Source of the DNA: Pseudomonas frederiksbergensis
GTDB lineage: Bacteria > Pseudomonadota > Gammaproteobacteria > Pseudomonadales > Pseudomonadaceae
Direction of reading: 5' to 3'
NCBI RefSeq assembly: GCF_003732705.1
Contig: NZ_MOBR01000004.1
Coordinates: forward strand, 124,001 to 188,000
Length of the DNA: 64,000 nucleotides
A program made the position numbers and the translations under genes. The notes under the pieces are model-generated. The model ran no database searches. It was not told the DNA's origin and was given only the letters and a program-made list of their open reading frames with translations. Of this stretch, positions 26,085 through 34,826 are shown piece by piece (within the stretch, counting starts at the first letter, position 1; every line of letters starts with the position of its first letter).

Positions 26085-26114
26085 ATTATAGGTGCGACTG
26101 TAGGTATCTACCAA
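26085..26114 (-). promoter_or_regulatory. Promoter of the C4-like RNA/BRO-N transcript
   Basis: A perfect TATAAT (-10) lies 18 bases from TTGGTA (-35, four of six). Transcription would begin about 30 bases before the cloverleaf, which suits a transcript containing the RNA, the leader and the BRO-N gene. Confidence 0.6.
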
Positions 26115-26266
26115 ACTATAGGCAGGCTTGCAGGCCCGATCACTGCATTGGCAGCGACGCTCAAAAGGTTATCGATGCCCCAGATGAGGGGCAAGACAGA
26201 CATTCCCTAAAATTCGGTAGGACCGATCATCAAATCTGTGGCGGCGTTAAACACAAATCTGACGTA

Positions 26267-26373
26267 GATCGTTCCCACGCTCCGCGTGGGAATGCAGCCA
26301 GGGACGCTCCGCGTCCCCAGAGCGGACGCAGAGCGTCCGGTGAGGCATTCCCACGCGGAGCGTGGGAACGATC
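26267..26373. repeat. GATCGTTCCCACGC inverted-repeat element
   Basis: Same structure as the element at 22642. It occupies most of the gap between the C4/BRO-N promoter and the 3' end of the exonuclease gene; the remaining 26115-26266 shows no gene. Confidence 0.85.
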
Positions 26374-26389
26374 ATAGGTAGGGTGTCAG

Positions 26390-27001
26390 TCAGAACCCGC
26401 GATGGCGCTTCAGGTGTTCATTGATCTTCGCCGCCGGCACTTTCTGCAAGCTGACCAGCAGATCATGGGACAACTCCCGCAACCCGTGCTGCTGACGCAG
26501 TTGCTCAGCCAAATGCGTCGTCAGGTTCGCCGCCATTTCCGCATCCGCCATCGCCCGGTGAGCCTTGCCGGTATTCGGCAAACTGGCAAACGTGGTAAGC
26601 GTCCCGAGCTTGTGATTCGGCGCCGCCGGCATCAACCGGCGAGCCAGCAGCAAGGAGCAGGCAAAGTTCTGCAACCGCGTGCGCTTGATCCGCCCCAGTT
26701 CAAAATCCCAGAACTTCTGGTCGAACGCCGCGTTGTGCGCCAGCAGCGGCGTAATCCCGACAAACTCGTTCACCTCGTTCATCACCTGCTCGGCCGACGG
26801 TGCGGTGCGCAGCATGGCGTTGCTGATGCCGGTGAGTTGTTCGATGAAGGCCGGCACGCGCACGCCAGCGTTCATCAGGCTTTGGTAACGCTCGACGATG
26901 CGCCCCTGTTCAAGGATCACCACAGCAATTTCCGTGGCCCGGCAGCTGCTGCTCGGGGAGATCCCGGTGGTTTCAAAGTCGATGACTGCTATGCGTTCCA
27001 A
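26390..27001 (-). CDS. DnaQ-like 3'-5' exonuclease
   Basis: A 203-residue DEDD exonuclease. Exo I is VIDFETTG (Asp8, Glu10), Exo II is in LLAHNAAFDQKFWDFE, and Exo III is HRAMADAEM (DEDDh type). The length fits a stand-alone exonuclease domain of the DNA polymerase III epsilon family without the polymerase-binding tail. It may process DNA or RNA ends. It lies 22 bases after the stop of an NYN-domain gene on the same strand, which suggests a shared transcript. Confidence 0.9.
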   Translation of the reverse strand: MERIAVIDFETTGISPSSSCRATEIAVVILEQGRIVERYQSLMNAGVRVPAFIEQLTGISNAMLRTAPSAEQVMNEVNEFVGITPLLAHNAAFDQKFWDFELGRIKRTRLQNFACSLLLARRLMPAAPNHKLGTLTTFASLPNTGKAHRAMADAEMAANLTTHLAEQLRQQHGLRELSHDLLVSLQKVPAAKINEHLKRHRGF

Positions 27002-27023
27002 ACCTGTTTGAACTCCGTATAAA

Positions 27024-27503
27024 TCAATTCTTGAGCAGCAAGGCGCCTTCGATCGGCACGTAGCGGCTGGCCGCGCGGATCAGCGAGTTGGCGGTCAAAC
27101 CCGGCACGCCGTAAGCCACCGCTTGCACGCCGTGCTTGCTGATGATGCGTTCCAGCAGCATGTCGAAATCACCGTCGCCGGAGGCCAGCACCACTTCGTC
27201 GACGTGATCGGCGGCGTCCATGATGTCGAGGGTGATGCCCACGTCCCAGTCGCCCTTGGCCGAGCCGTCGCTGCGCTGGATGTAAGGCTTGAGCTTCACG
27301 ATGAAGCCCAGGTTGCGCAGGATCTGCTGGAACTGCTGCTGTTTGCTGTCACCGCGATCGATGGCGTAGGCATAGGCCTCGACGATCTCGCCCTGTTTGC
27401 TGATGTCAGCCCACAGCGCAGCATAGTTGAAGTGGCAACCATAGGCCTGGCGCACGGTGTAATAGAGGTTTTGGACGTCGGCGAACACTGCGATTTTCTT
27501 CAT
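27024..27503 (-). CDS. NYN-domain (LabA/DUF88) protein
   Basis: A 159-residue PIN-like nuclease-fold protein. The acidic positions of the NYN family are present in FADVQNLYYT (Asp9, Asn12), GDWDVGITLDIMD and ASGDGDFDMLL, which together can bind Mg2+. Family members are predicted or shown to act on RNA. GAGGG lies before the ATG at 27503. It precedes a DEDD exonuclease gene on the same strand. Confidence 0.9.
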   Translation of the reverse strand: MKKIAVFADVQNLYYTVRQAYGCHFNYAALWADISKQGEIVEAYAYAIDRGDSKQQQFQQILRNLGFIVKLKPYIQRSDGSAKGDWDVGITLDIMDAADHVDEVVLASGDGDFDMLLERIISKHGVQAVAYGVPGLTANSLIRAASRYVPIEGALLLKN

Positions 27504-27605
27504 CGCATTTCCCTCATGGCGCACAGGCGCAGGCTTGAATCCGGCACGAGGCCCGAAAAGTTGCCCAGTATGCCAGCCCGAAGGATTGTTCCGCGAATAA
27601 TCGGA

Positions 27606-27627
27606 CCGGGGCGCTTATGCGCCCCGG
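27606..27627. terminator. Hairpin downstream of DUF2076 gene
   Basis: CCGGGGCGC-TTAT-GCGCCCCGG is a perfect nine-base stem about 13 bp beyond the DUF2076 stop. It lacks a T-run on either strand, so termination would be weak; it may instead protect the mRNA 3' end. Confidence 0.5.
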
Positions 27628-27639
27628 ACGAGTGGAGGG

Positions 27640-28416
27640 TCAGACGAAGGAGTCGTCGTCATCGCCGCCGAAGAATGACGAGCTGTCATCGCTGTAGTCG
27701 GCGTCGGTGAAATTGCCCTGGTCGTTGGAATCGTTACCGGCCACGTTCTGGTCGTTGTTCCAGTCATTGCCGCTGTGGTCGTTGACCTGGGCGGGCTCTT
27801 CCTTGATGACTTCGACCACTTCCTGGGGCTGCTGATTGCTGTGGAACAAGCTGCTGATGCCTTGCGCCAGCATCACGCCACCGGCCACGCCGGCCGCAGT
27901 TTTCAGTGCGCCACCGAGGAAACCGCTACCGACCGGCGCCTGCTGTTGCGGCGCATAGTTTTGCTGCGGGGCGCCGTAGTTCTGTTGCGGCTGTTGCGGC
28001 GCACCGAAGTTTTGCTGTGGCGGCTGCGAATTGAACGACGGCCGCGCCGGTTCACGCCAGCCACCGGTCGCGGGTGGAGGACTTTGAGTGGGCTGCGGAT
28101 CGCGGGAACCGCCGCCGAAGATGCTCGACAGGAATCCGCCACCGCTCGGGGCCGGGGCCGACGCCTTGGCCTGTTGCAGTTCAGCCTGCAATTGCTGGAT
28201 TTGCTGGGCCTGTTGCTTGTTCTGCTCGTCGAGGCTTTTGATCGCAGCCTCTTGCACCAGAATCGCCTGGGTCATGAAATAGCTTGCGGCGGGCTGGCGA
28301 GTCAGGTGTTCCTTGATCCGCGCCTCGGCCTGGGCGTCACGCGGGGCTGAATCCGTTTCGGCCTGTTGCAGCCGGGAAAACAGTCCATCGATCAGGGTTT
28401 GTTCTTCGCTGTTCAT
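27640..28416 (-). CDS. DUF2076 protein
   Basis: A 258-residue protein with the DUF2076 layout. An N-terminal helical part begins EEQTLIDGLFSRLQQAE, followed by a coiled coil (DEQNKQQAQQIQQLQAELQQ), a Gly/Pro/Gln-rich linker with repeated QQNYGAPQ, a conserved hydrophobic stretch (GGALKTAAGVAGGVMLAQG) and a very acidic tail (DDDDSF). GLFSRL and the glycine-rich segment recur in the family, once described as periplasmic sensor-like, but no signal peptide is seen here. Function unknown. The ATG at 28416 removes an unsupported 13-codon extension. Confidence 0.85.
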   Translation of the reverse strand: MNSEEQTLIDGLFSRLQQAETDSAPRDAQAEARIKEHLTRQPAASYFMTQAILVQEAAIKSLDEQNKQQAQQIQQLQAELQQAKASAPAPSGGGFLSSIFGGGSRDPQPTQSPPPATGGWREPARPSFNSQPPQQNFGAPQQPQQNYGAPQQNYAPQQQAPVGSGFLGGALKTAAGVAGGVMLAQGISSLFHSNQQPQEVVEVIKEEPAQVNDHSGNDWNNDQNVAGNDSNDQGNFTDADYSDDSSSFFGGDDDDSFV

Positions 28417-28593
28417 GGCGACCTCGTAGATTGCCGGGAATATCGTCGCCCTCATCCACGCTGGATAAGGTGCCTACCAGTAATGGGGCTGATACAGGAT
28501 GTTTCAATGACCTTTACCGAACGTTTACGTTTGCGCCCCCCGGCGCTTCATCGGTTAAAGTGTGGGACTGCTTTTAACCTGCGATACCGACTG

Positions 28594-29268
28594 ATGAATC
28601 CGTTCGAAGTGCTGCGTGACTCCTTGTATTTTTTCAAGCGCAATCTGGGCCAGATCGTGCAACTGTGCCTGCCGCTGGTGATTTTTGAAGCGTTCTTGCA
28701 ACAGCTGGTGGACAACACCGCCGGCCCGGATGGTTTCCCCGGTTACAGCGTGATCGTCGGTTTGCTGGTGTATCCGCTGTACACCGCCGCGTTGATTCTG
28801 TTTCTCGATGCCCGCAGCCGTGGCGAATCGCCGCGCATCCGCGACCTGCTGGCCATGTCCGCCACCCTGTGGCCGCGCTTCGCCCTGCTCACGGCCCTCA
28901 ACACGCTGCTGATCCTGCTTGGCCTGTCGCTGTATTTCCTGCCGGGCATCTGGCTGATGGTGACCCTGGCCTTCGCCGAATACCTGTTGGTACTGCGCGG
29001 CATGGCCCCGCTGGCGGCGATGAAAGAAAGCCTGCGCCTGACTCGCGGGCATTTCCTGCGCATTCTGGTGTGTATTCTGGCGGTGATGGCGCCGTTGTGG
29101 CTGCTCAAGGGTGCCAGTCTGGAGATGTACCCGGAGCCCCAAAACCCGGTACTCGGCCTGCTGATCGACAGCGCCCACAGCTTCTTGCAACTGTTCACCA
29201 GCGTGGTGCTGTTCCGCCTGTTCATGTTGATCGGCGAAGCGCCTGACAAAACCGATAAACCCGTCTGA
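28594..29268 (+). CDS. YciC-family membrane protein
   Basis: A 224-residue inner-membrane protein with about five to six hydrophobic segments. The opening MNPFEVLRDSLYFFKRNLGQI and the block VLRGMAPLAAMKESLRLTRGHF match the YciC/UPF0259 family of unknown function. The start ATG at 28594 was chosen by this N-terminal match; a longer in-frame region upstream is non-coding in character. Confidence 0.85.
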   Translation: MNPFEVLRDSLYFFKRNLGQIVQLCLPLVIFEAFLQQLVDNTAGPDGFPGYSVIVGLLVYPLYTAALILFLDARSRGESPRIRDLLAMSATLWPRFALLTALNTLLILLGLSLYFLPGIWLMVTLAFAEYLLVLRGMAPLAAMKESLRLTRGHFLRILVCILAVMAPLWLLKGASLEMYPEPQNPVLGLLIDSAHSFLQLFTSVVLFRLFMLIGEAPDKTDKPV

Positions 29269-29343
29269 CCGCTCTACCCTTGGGCGCGGACGCCGCTCTC
29301 GGGTATGCTCGGGGTCATCTTTGTAACGCTATAAGCCGAGCCA

Positions 29344-30423
29344 ATGACCCGTCTACTGCGCTACACCCTGCTGGGCCTGCTGATTATCCTCGGCCTGGCG
29401 GGCCTGTTGATCTACAGCGCCACCTGGCGGCCCGAAGCCAGGGAAGTGTTGCCCGTCAGTTGCAACCCCAAGGCGCCGACCCTGGCGCCCGGTCAAGCCT
29501 TGAAGGTGATGACCTGGAACGTCCAGTACCTGGCGGGTAAACGCTACGTGTTCTGGAACGACCTGGCCCAGGGCGACGACGAAAGCCCCACCCTCGAAGA
29601 CATGGCCTTCAGCCTCGACGAAGTGGCGCGGGTGATTCGCGATGAACAACCGGACATCGTGCTGCTGCAAGAGCTCGATAACGGCGCCAAGGCCAGCGAT
29701 TATCAGGATCAGTTCAAACTCTTGCAGGAACGGGTTGCCGACCTGTATCCCTGCAGCGCCCATACCTTCGACTGGAAGGCCAACTTCGTCCCCGAGCCGC
29801 ATATCTTCGGCAGCGTCGGCCGACAACTGGCAACCCTCAGCCGTTACCAGGTCGAACATGCCGAACGCCTGCAATTGCCGGTGGCGCCCGCCAACTTCAT
29901 CAGCCGTCAGTTCAAACCGAAAAATGCCTTGCTGGTGACGTATCTGCCGTTGAGCGATGGTGGGCAGATCGCGGTGCTCAATACCCATCTGGACCGCGTC
30001 CTCCAACCCGACGACACCCTGCAGGCGCAGGTGACGGCAGTGGCCAAGGTCCTCGACAAATACGAAAGTCGCGGCACACCGTGGTTGATCGGCGGCGACT
30101 TCAATCTCTTGCCTCTGGGCCAGTACCGACGCCTGCCCGCCGAGCAACGCACGCCCTACTCCGCCGACAGCGCGCTGCATGTGCTGTGGGACAAATACCC
30201 GATGATCCCCACCAACAACGAAGCCAGCGGTGTCGATCGGGCGCAGTGGCTGACCCACTATCCGAACGACCCCGGCCTGAACGGCCCGGACCGGACGGTG
30301 GATTACCTGTTTTACAGCCCACGGATCAAACGGGTGGAGGCGACGGTGCGGCAGGACGATACGTTGCGGATCTCCGATCATTTGCCGGTGATTGCGCGGT
30401 TTTTGTTGCCGGCGGCACCGTAG
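29344..30423 (+). CDS. Endonuclease/exonuclease/phosphatase-family protein
   Basis: A 359-residue protein with an N-terminal membrane anchor or signal (LLGLLIILGLAGLLIYS) and an EEP domain. Conserved residues appear in MTWNVQYL, DIVLLQELDNG (catalytic Glu), GGDFNLLP (Asp, Asn) and SDHLPVIARF (Asp-His). This set supports a metal-dependent phosphohydrolase facing the periplasm. Substrates of the family include nucleic acids, phospholipids and inositol phosphates; none is evident here. It follows the yciC-like gene after 75 bp. Confidence 0.9.
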   Translation: MTRLLRYTLLGLLIILGLAGLLIYSATWRPEAREVLPVSCNPKAPTLAPGQALKVMTWNVQYLAGKRYVFWNDLAQGDDESPTLEDMAFSLDEVARVIRDEQPDIVLLQELDNGAKASDYQDQFKLLQERVADLYPCSAHTFDWKANFVPEPHIFGSVGRQLATLSRYQVEHAERLQLPVAPANFISRQFKPKNALLVTYLPLSDGGQIAVLNTHLDRVLQPDDTLQAQVTAVAKVLDKYESRGTPWLIGGDFNLLPLGQYRRLPAEQRTPYSADSALHVLWDKYPMIPTNNEASGVDRAQWLTHYPNDPGLNGPDRTVDYLFYSPRIKRVEATVRQDDTLRISDHLPVIARFLLPAAP

Positions 30424-30430
30424 AACAATT

Positions 30431-30534
30431 GTGGCGAGGGGGCTTGCCCCCGTTGGGCTGCGAAGCGGCCCCCGCTTATCCCCAGGAAACAGGGGACTGC
30501 TGCGCAGTCCAACGCGGGCAAGCCCCCTCGCCAC
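30431..30534. repeat. REPIN, GAGGGGGCTTGCCCCC class
   Basis: TGTGGCGAGGGGGCTTGCCC and the inverse GGGCAAGCCCCCTCGCCACA surround a 60-bp spacer, between the convergent EEP and hrpB genes. A second copy of this class is at 43971. Confidence 0.88.
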
Positions 30535-30562
30535 AAAAAACCTCACCCTTAAAAAATCATCA

Positions 30563-33079
30563 TTACTTACGCGGTTTGATCCGCGCAGTCGCCTCGGCCA
30601 CCAGCGGATCATCCGGCCAATAATGCTTCGGATACCGCCCTTTCAAATCCTTCTTCACCTCGGCATAGGTGCTGCGCCAGAAGTTCGCCAGATCCTGGGT
30701 CACCTGCACCGGCCGCCGCGCCGGGGACAACAGGTGCAACTTGACCACTTGCCGACCACCAGCGATTCGCGGGGTTTCAGCCAGGCCAAACAGTTCCTGC
30801 AAACGCACCGCCAGAATCGGCGGCTGCTCGCTGTAGTCCAGGCGAATCGATGACCCGGACGGCACGCTCAGATGATGCGGTGCCAGCTCATCGAGCCGTT
30901 GCGGCAATGGCCACGGCAGCAGGTTATGCACGATGCTCGACAGGTCCAGGTTGGCGAAGTGACTGAGTCGTGAGACTTTGCCCAGGTACGGCATCAGCCA
31001 ATGTTCCAGGTTTTTGAGTAGCGCAGCGTCGCTGACATCCGGCCATTCACTTTCACCCTTGGCCGCAAGGTCAAGCTGCCGCAACAACGCCACCCGCGCC
31101 TGCCACTGGCGCAACTCCGGTGTCCACGGCAACAGCTCCAGACCTTTGCGCCGCACCAGATTGACCAGCGCCTGGCTGCGGGCGGTTTCGTCGAGACCGG
31201 TCAGGGGTTCACGGCTGAGGATCAATTCACCGACCTTGCGCTGGCGCTCGGCCCGCAGCACGCCTTCACGTTCATCCCAATCCAGTTGATCGACGTTGCG
31301 CACCTGCTCGGCCAATACCGAATCGAACAGCGCCGGATCAAAATCCGCCGCCAGATAAATCCGTTCTTCACGCTGGCCCTGGCGACTGCCGAGATCGGCG
31401 ATCACCAGCCAGGGTTGTTTCATCAAACTGTCAGCCTCGGCAAACAACGCCGCCCGACCATTGGCCAGACGATATTCCGCGCCACCAGCCCGGCGCTGTT
31501 GCGCGACCCGATCCGGATAGGCCAACGCCAGCAACGCGCCGAGCCAGCGCGGATGATCGGGATCGCTGACCGGTTCCGAGGCTGTACCGCGCAAGTAGCC
31601 GCGATACTGACGCGCCAATTGCCGGGCCCGTTGCACACCGCCCTGGGCACCACGCGCGGCGCGCTCTTCGCCGGACAACAGCACCAGGCGACTGTGCAGG
31701 TCCGCCCCGGCGCCACGCAAGATATCGCGCTCGCCCAACAGCGCCGCGACGTCGCACGCCATGTCCGCCAGCCCCAGCGCCTGCCCGCGCAACAGCAAAT
31801 GGCCGATACGCGGATGCGCCGGCAGTTCGGCCATGGCCTGGCCGTGACGGGTCAACGCTTCGCCGTCCAGTGCGCCGAGGCGCTCCAGCAAATCCTGAGC
31901 CTGTGCATAAGCCGCGGCAGGCGGCACGTCGAGCCAGACCAACTGACCCGGTGTCACGCCCCAACGCCCCAGTTGCAAGGCCAACCCGGCGAGGTCCGCC
32001 GAAAGAATTTCCGCACTGGCGTAGGCCGCCAGTTGTTCATGCTGATCCTGCGACCACAACCGATAACACACCCCCGGCTCCAGGCGTCCGGCCCGGCCGG
32101 CACGCTGAGTGGCGCTGGCCCGAGAGATGCGCTGGGTGTCGAGACGGGTCATGCCGCTGCCTGGGTCGAAACGCGGCACCCGCGCCAACCCGGCATCGAT
32201 CACCACCCGCACACCGTCGATGGTCAGGCTGGTCTCAGCGATATTGGTGGCCAGCACCACTTTGCGAAAGCCTGCCGGTGCCGGATCAATCGCGGCGCGT
32301 TGTGCGGCCAGATCCAGTTCACCGTGCAACGGGCAAAGCAGAACCTGCGTGCTCGCACCCAACGCATCGGCCAATTGTTGATGTACGCGACGGATTTCAG
32401 CCTGCCCCGGCAGGAACACCAGGACGCTGCCGGTTTCATCATTCAAAGCTTCGAGAATGGTTTGCACCACGCGCGGTTCGATAAATTCACCGGGCTGGAA
32501 CGGCCGGCCCCAGCGCATCGCCACGGGGTACATGCGGCCCTCGCTGCGCAGGATCGGCGCGTCATCGAGCAACCCGGCCAGGCGTTCGCCTTCGAGGGTG
32601 GCCGACATCAAGAGGATTTTCAGTGGCTGGTCTTCGCGAAACAGCTCCCGACCGTTGAGGCTCAGGGCCAACGCCAGATCCGCGTCGAGGCTGCGCTCAT
32701 GGAATTCATCGAAGATCAGCAGCCCCACGCCGTCCAGCGCCGGATCATCCTGCAAACGCCGGGTGAGAATGCCTTCGGTGACCACTTCGATGCGGGTGTT
32801 GGGGCCGACTTTGCTGTCGAGGCGAATGCGATAGCCAACGGTTTCGCCGACCTTTTCGCCCAACTCACTGGCCAGACGCTCCGCCGCCGCCCGCGCCGCC
32901 AGCCGACGGGGTTCGAGCATCAGAATCGTCTGCCCGGCCAGCCACGGCTCGTGGAGCAAGGCCAACGGCACGCGGGTGGTTTTACCGGCGCCGGGCGGTG
33001 CTTCGAGCACGGCTTCGTGACGTGTCGCCAAGGCTTCACGCATGGCCGGTAAAACTTCATCGATCGGCAAAGAAATCAT
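30563..33079 (-). CDS. hrpB: ATP-dependent helicase HrpB
   Basis: An 838-residue DEAH-type helicase. Motifs in order are APPGAGKTTRVPL (Walker A), MLEPRRLAAR (Ia), DEFHERSLDADLA (II), SATLEG (III), TNIAETSLTIDGV (V) and QRAGRAGR (VI), followed by the C-terminal HrpB domain. GGGGAG eight bases before the ATG at 33079 marks the start. The enzyme is a non-essential RNA helicase of unclear substrate. Its upstream region is a nested inverted-repeat element that begins only ten bases from the start codon. Confidence 0.95.
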   Translation of the reverse strand: MISLPIDEVLPAMREALATRHEAVLEAPPGAGKTTRVPLALLHEPWLAGQTILMLEPRRLAARAAAERLASELGEKVGETVGYRIRLDSKVGPNTRIEVVTEGILTRRLQDDPALDGVGLLIFDEFHERSLDADLALALSLNGRELFREDQPLKILLMSATLEGERLAGLLDDAPILRSEGRMYPVAMRWGRPFQPGEFIEPRVVQTILEALNDETGSVLVFLPGQAEIRRVHQQLADALGASTQVLLCPLHGELDLAAQRAAIDPAPAGFRKVVLATNIAETSLTIDGVRVVIDAGLARVPRFDPGSGMTRLDTQRISRASATQRAGRAGRLEPGVCYRLWSQDQHEQLAAYASAEILSADLAGLALQLGRWGVTPGQLVWLDVPPAAAYAQAQDLLERLGALDGEALTRHGQAMAELPAHPRIGHLLLRGQALGLADMACDVAALLGERDILRGAGADLHSRLVLLSGEERAARGAQGGVQRARQLARQYRGYLRGTASEPVSDPDHPRWLGALLALAYPDRVAQQRRAGGAEYRLANGRAALFAEADSLMKQPWLVIADLGSRQGQREERIYLAADFDPALFDSVLAEQVRNVDQLDWDEREGVLRAERQRKVGELILSREPLTGLDETARSQALVNLVRRKGLELLPWTPELRQWQARVALLRQLDLAAKGESEWPDVSDAALLKNLEHWLMPYLGKVSRLSHFANLDLSSIVHNLLPWPLPQRLDELAPHHLSVPSGSSIRLDYSEQPPILAVRLQELFGLAETPRIAGGRQVVKLHLLSPARRPVQVTQDLANFWRSTYAEVKKDLKGRYPKHYWPDDPLVAEATARIKPRK

Positions 33080-33089
33080 GCTGGCTCCC

Positions 33090-33346
33090 CAGGGCGTGCC
33101 CACAGTAAATTGCGAGTCGCGTTGAAACTGTGGGCGTGCCAGGCAAGGCGCGGGACGCAGGTAAGGGTCGTTTCCTTGCCAAGTCCTGCAACGCAGCATG
33201 GCACGTCCACAGTTTCAGCCCGGAGGGCCGAACCCCCAAAAAATTCATTAGCCGTTACACGTTGTCGATCTGGAAAAAACAACATCAATCCTCAGCTATT
33301 CCAGTGGGGGTGAGACGCGGCCGCAATTTACTGTGGGCACGCCCTG
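33090..33346. repeat. Nested inverted-repeat element
   Basis: The outer arms are 24-bp perfect inverted repeats (33090-33113 and 33323-33346; core GGGCGTGCCCACAGTAAATT). The inner arms are 19 bp with one mismatch (33123-33141 and 33199-33217; core GAAACTGTGGGCGTGCC). Outer and inner arms share GGGCGTGCC and CTGTGGGC words. The 361-bp gap between hrpB and the lipoprotein gene holds this element and no gene. Confidence 0.75.
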
Positions 33347-33440
33347 CCGGCGCGAGTATAACGGCGAACTGCCCAGTGTTTGTCGCGGTCCTAATTCATA
33401 TCGACAACGCTTCGTTTCTAGATGACCCAGGAGATTTCAT

Positions 33441-33860
33441 ATGCGTATCCCCTTTCGCCTGATTGGCGGTGTTCTGGTCGCCACCCTGCTGACCCAGGTG
33501 ACCGCCTGCGGTTCGATTTTCTACCCTGACCGTCGCGGCCAGATCGACGGCAAGGTCGACCCGGCGATCGCGGTGCTCGATGCCGTGGGCCTGCTGTTCT
33601 ACATCGTCCCCGGCCTGATCGCGTTTGCCGTCGACTTCGCAACCGGCGCAATTTATTTCGAGCCGGGCAAGACTGCCCAGGTCGCGCCGGAAAAACTCAA
33701 GCAAGCGATCGGCCCGGATGGCCAGGTCGATAACCGCAAGTTGCAGACTATTCTGGAAACCGAATTGGGCCGCAGCTTCCCGCTCGACGACCCACGCCTG
33801 ATCCAGCACAAGGGCAGCAGCCAGCAACTGGCCATGTTCGGTCTGCAACCTGCCGCGTAA
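33441..33860 (+). CDS. YceK/YidQ-like lipoprotein
   Basis: A 139-residue lipoprotein. The signal ends in a lipobox VTAC with the modified cysteine at residue 23. The mature part GSIFYPDRRGQIDGKVDPAIAVLD (key: FYPDRRGQIDGK) and a hydrophobic stretch (LLFYIVPGLIAFAVDFATGAIYF, about 50-72) match a small lipoprotein family of pseudomonads related to YceK. It is probably anchored to a cell membrane facing the periplasm. Some annotations mislabel this family as a polyribonucleotide nucleotidyltransferase; nothing in the sequence supports that. Confidence 0.82.
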   Translation: MRIPFRLIGGVLVATLLTQVTACGSIFYPDRRGQIDGKVDPAIAVLDAVGLLFYIVPGLIAFAVDFATGAIYFEPGKTAQVAPEKLKQAIGPDGQVDNRKLQTILETELGRSFPLDDPRLIQHKGSSQQLAMFGLQPAA

Positions 33861-33890
33861 TCCGTGCACTAAAAAGGAAAAGCCGCACCT

Positions 33891-34784
33891 ATGACCACCA
33901 GCCTCGAACACGCTCGCCTGCTGCGGTTGGCGACCCGCGCCTCCGTGGCGGTGGCCTGCACGTTGATCATCGCCAAAGCAATTGCCTGGTGGCTGAGCGG
34001 TTCGGTGAGCATGCTCGCCGGGTTGACCGACTCGGCCCTCGACGGCATCACGTCATTGCTCAACCTGCTGGCGGTGCATTACGCCTTGCGCCCGGCCGAT
34101 GACGATCATCGTTATGGTCACGGCAAGGCCGAATCGCTGTCGGGCATGGCCCAGGCGCTGTTTATCGGTGGCAGTGCGGTGCTGATTTCGTTGCAGGCGA
34201 TTGAGCGACTCAAGCATCCGGAACCGGTGGGCGCGCCGTGGATTAGCATCGGGGTGATCATCTTTTCCCTCGCACTGACCGTGGCGTTGCTGATGTTGCA
34301 GCATCGGGTGATCAAGGCCACCGGCTCCAATGCCGTGCGCGCCGACTCCCTGCATTACCGTTCCGACCTGATGCTCAACGGCAGCATCCTGGTGGCGTTG
34401 GTGCTGGCCGGGTTCGGCTGGCATTCGCTGGATGCCTGGTTCGGTCTGGGGATTGCGGTGTACATCCTCTGGAGCGCGGTGCAGATCGCCCGGGAAAGTT
34501 TTGCGGTGCTGATGGATGAAGAACTGCCGCCGGATGTCAGCCAGCACATGCTGGAACTGGCCTGCGGTGTTCCGGGCGTGTTGGGCGCGCATGATTTGCG
34601 CACGCGGATTTCCGGTAACCATTGGTTTGTGCAGCTGCACCTGGAATTACCGGGGGAGCTGACGCTGTCAGTCGCCCACGGCATCAGCGATCAAGCCGCC
34701 GATGCGATTCACGCCGCTTACCCGCGAGCCGAAGTGCTGGTGCACGCAGATCCGATAAGAGCAGCGGCAAGCGGCAAGCTTTAA
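33891..34784 (+). CDS. Cation diffusion facilitator transporter, FieF-like
   Basis: A 297-residue CDF efflux protein with six predicted helices and a cytoplasmic C-terminal domain. The metal-site residues are in GLTDSALDGITSL (helix II) and HYRSDLMLNG (helix V), an [AD]xxxD and HxxxD-type arrangement like FieF/YiiP. The histidine-containing loop DDDHRYGHGKAESL follows helix II. It exports Zn2+, Fe2+ or Cd2+ in exchange for protons. It begins 30 bp after the lipoprotein gene and could share its transcript. Confidence 0.92.
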   Translation: MTTSLEHARLLRLATRASVAVACTLIIAKAIAWWLSGSVSMLAGLTDSALDGITSLLNLLAVHYALRPADDDHRYGHGKAESLSGMAQALFIGGSAVLISLQAIERLKHPEPVGAPWISIGVIIFSLALTVALLMLQHRVIKATGSNAVRADSLHYRSDLMLNGSILVALVLAGFGWHSLDAWFGLGIAVYILWSAVQIARESFAVLMDEELPPDVSQHMLELACGVPGVLGAHDLRTRISGNHWFVQLHLELPGELTLSVAHGISDQAADAIHAAYPRAEVLVHADPIRAAASGKL

Positions 34785-34820
34785 GCTCCAAGCTTGCGGC
34801 TCAAAGCTTGGAACTTGCAG
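34772..34820. repeat. AAGCTTGCAAGCT-type short repeat
   Basis: GCAAGCT words are repeated in both orientations, including the perfect hairpin CCAAGCTT/AAGCTTGG (34788-34795 with 34804-34811). It starts inside the CDF gene's last codons and lies before the convergent secreted-protein gene. It may act as a transcription end. Confidence 0.6.
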
Positions 34821-34826
34821 CTGCCT

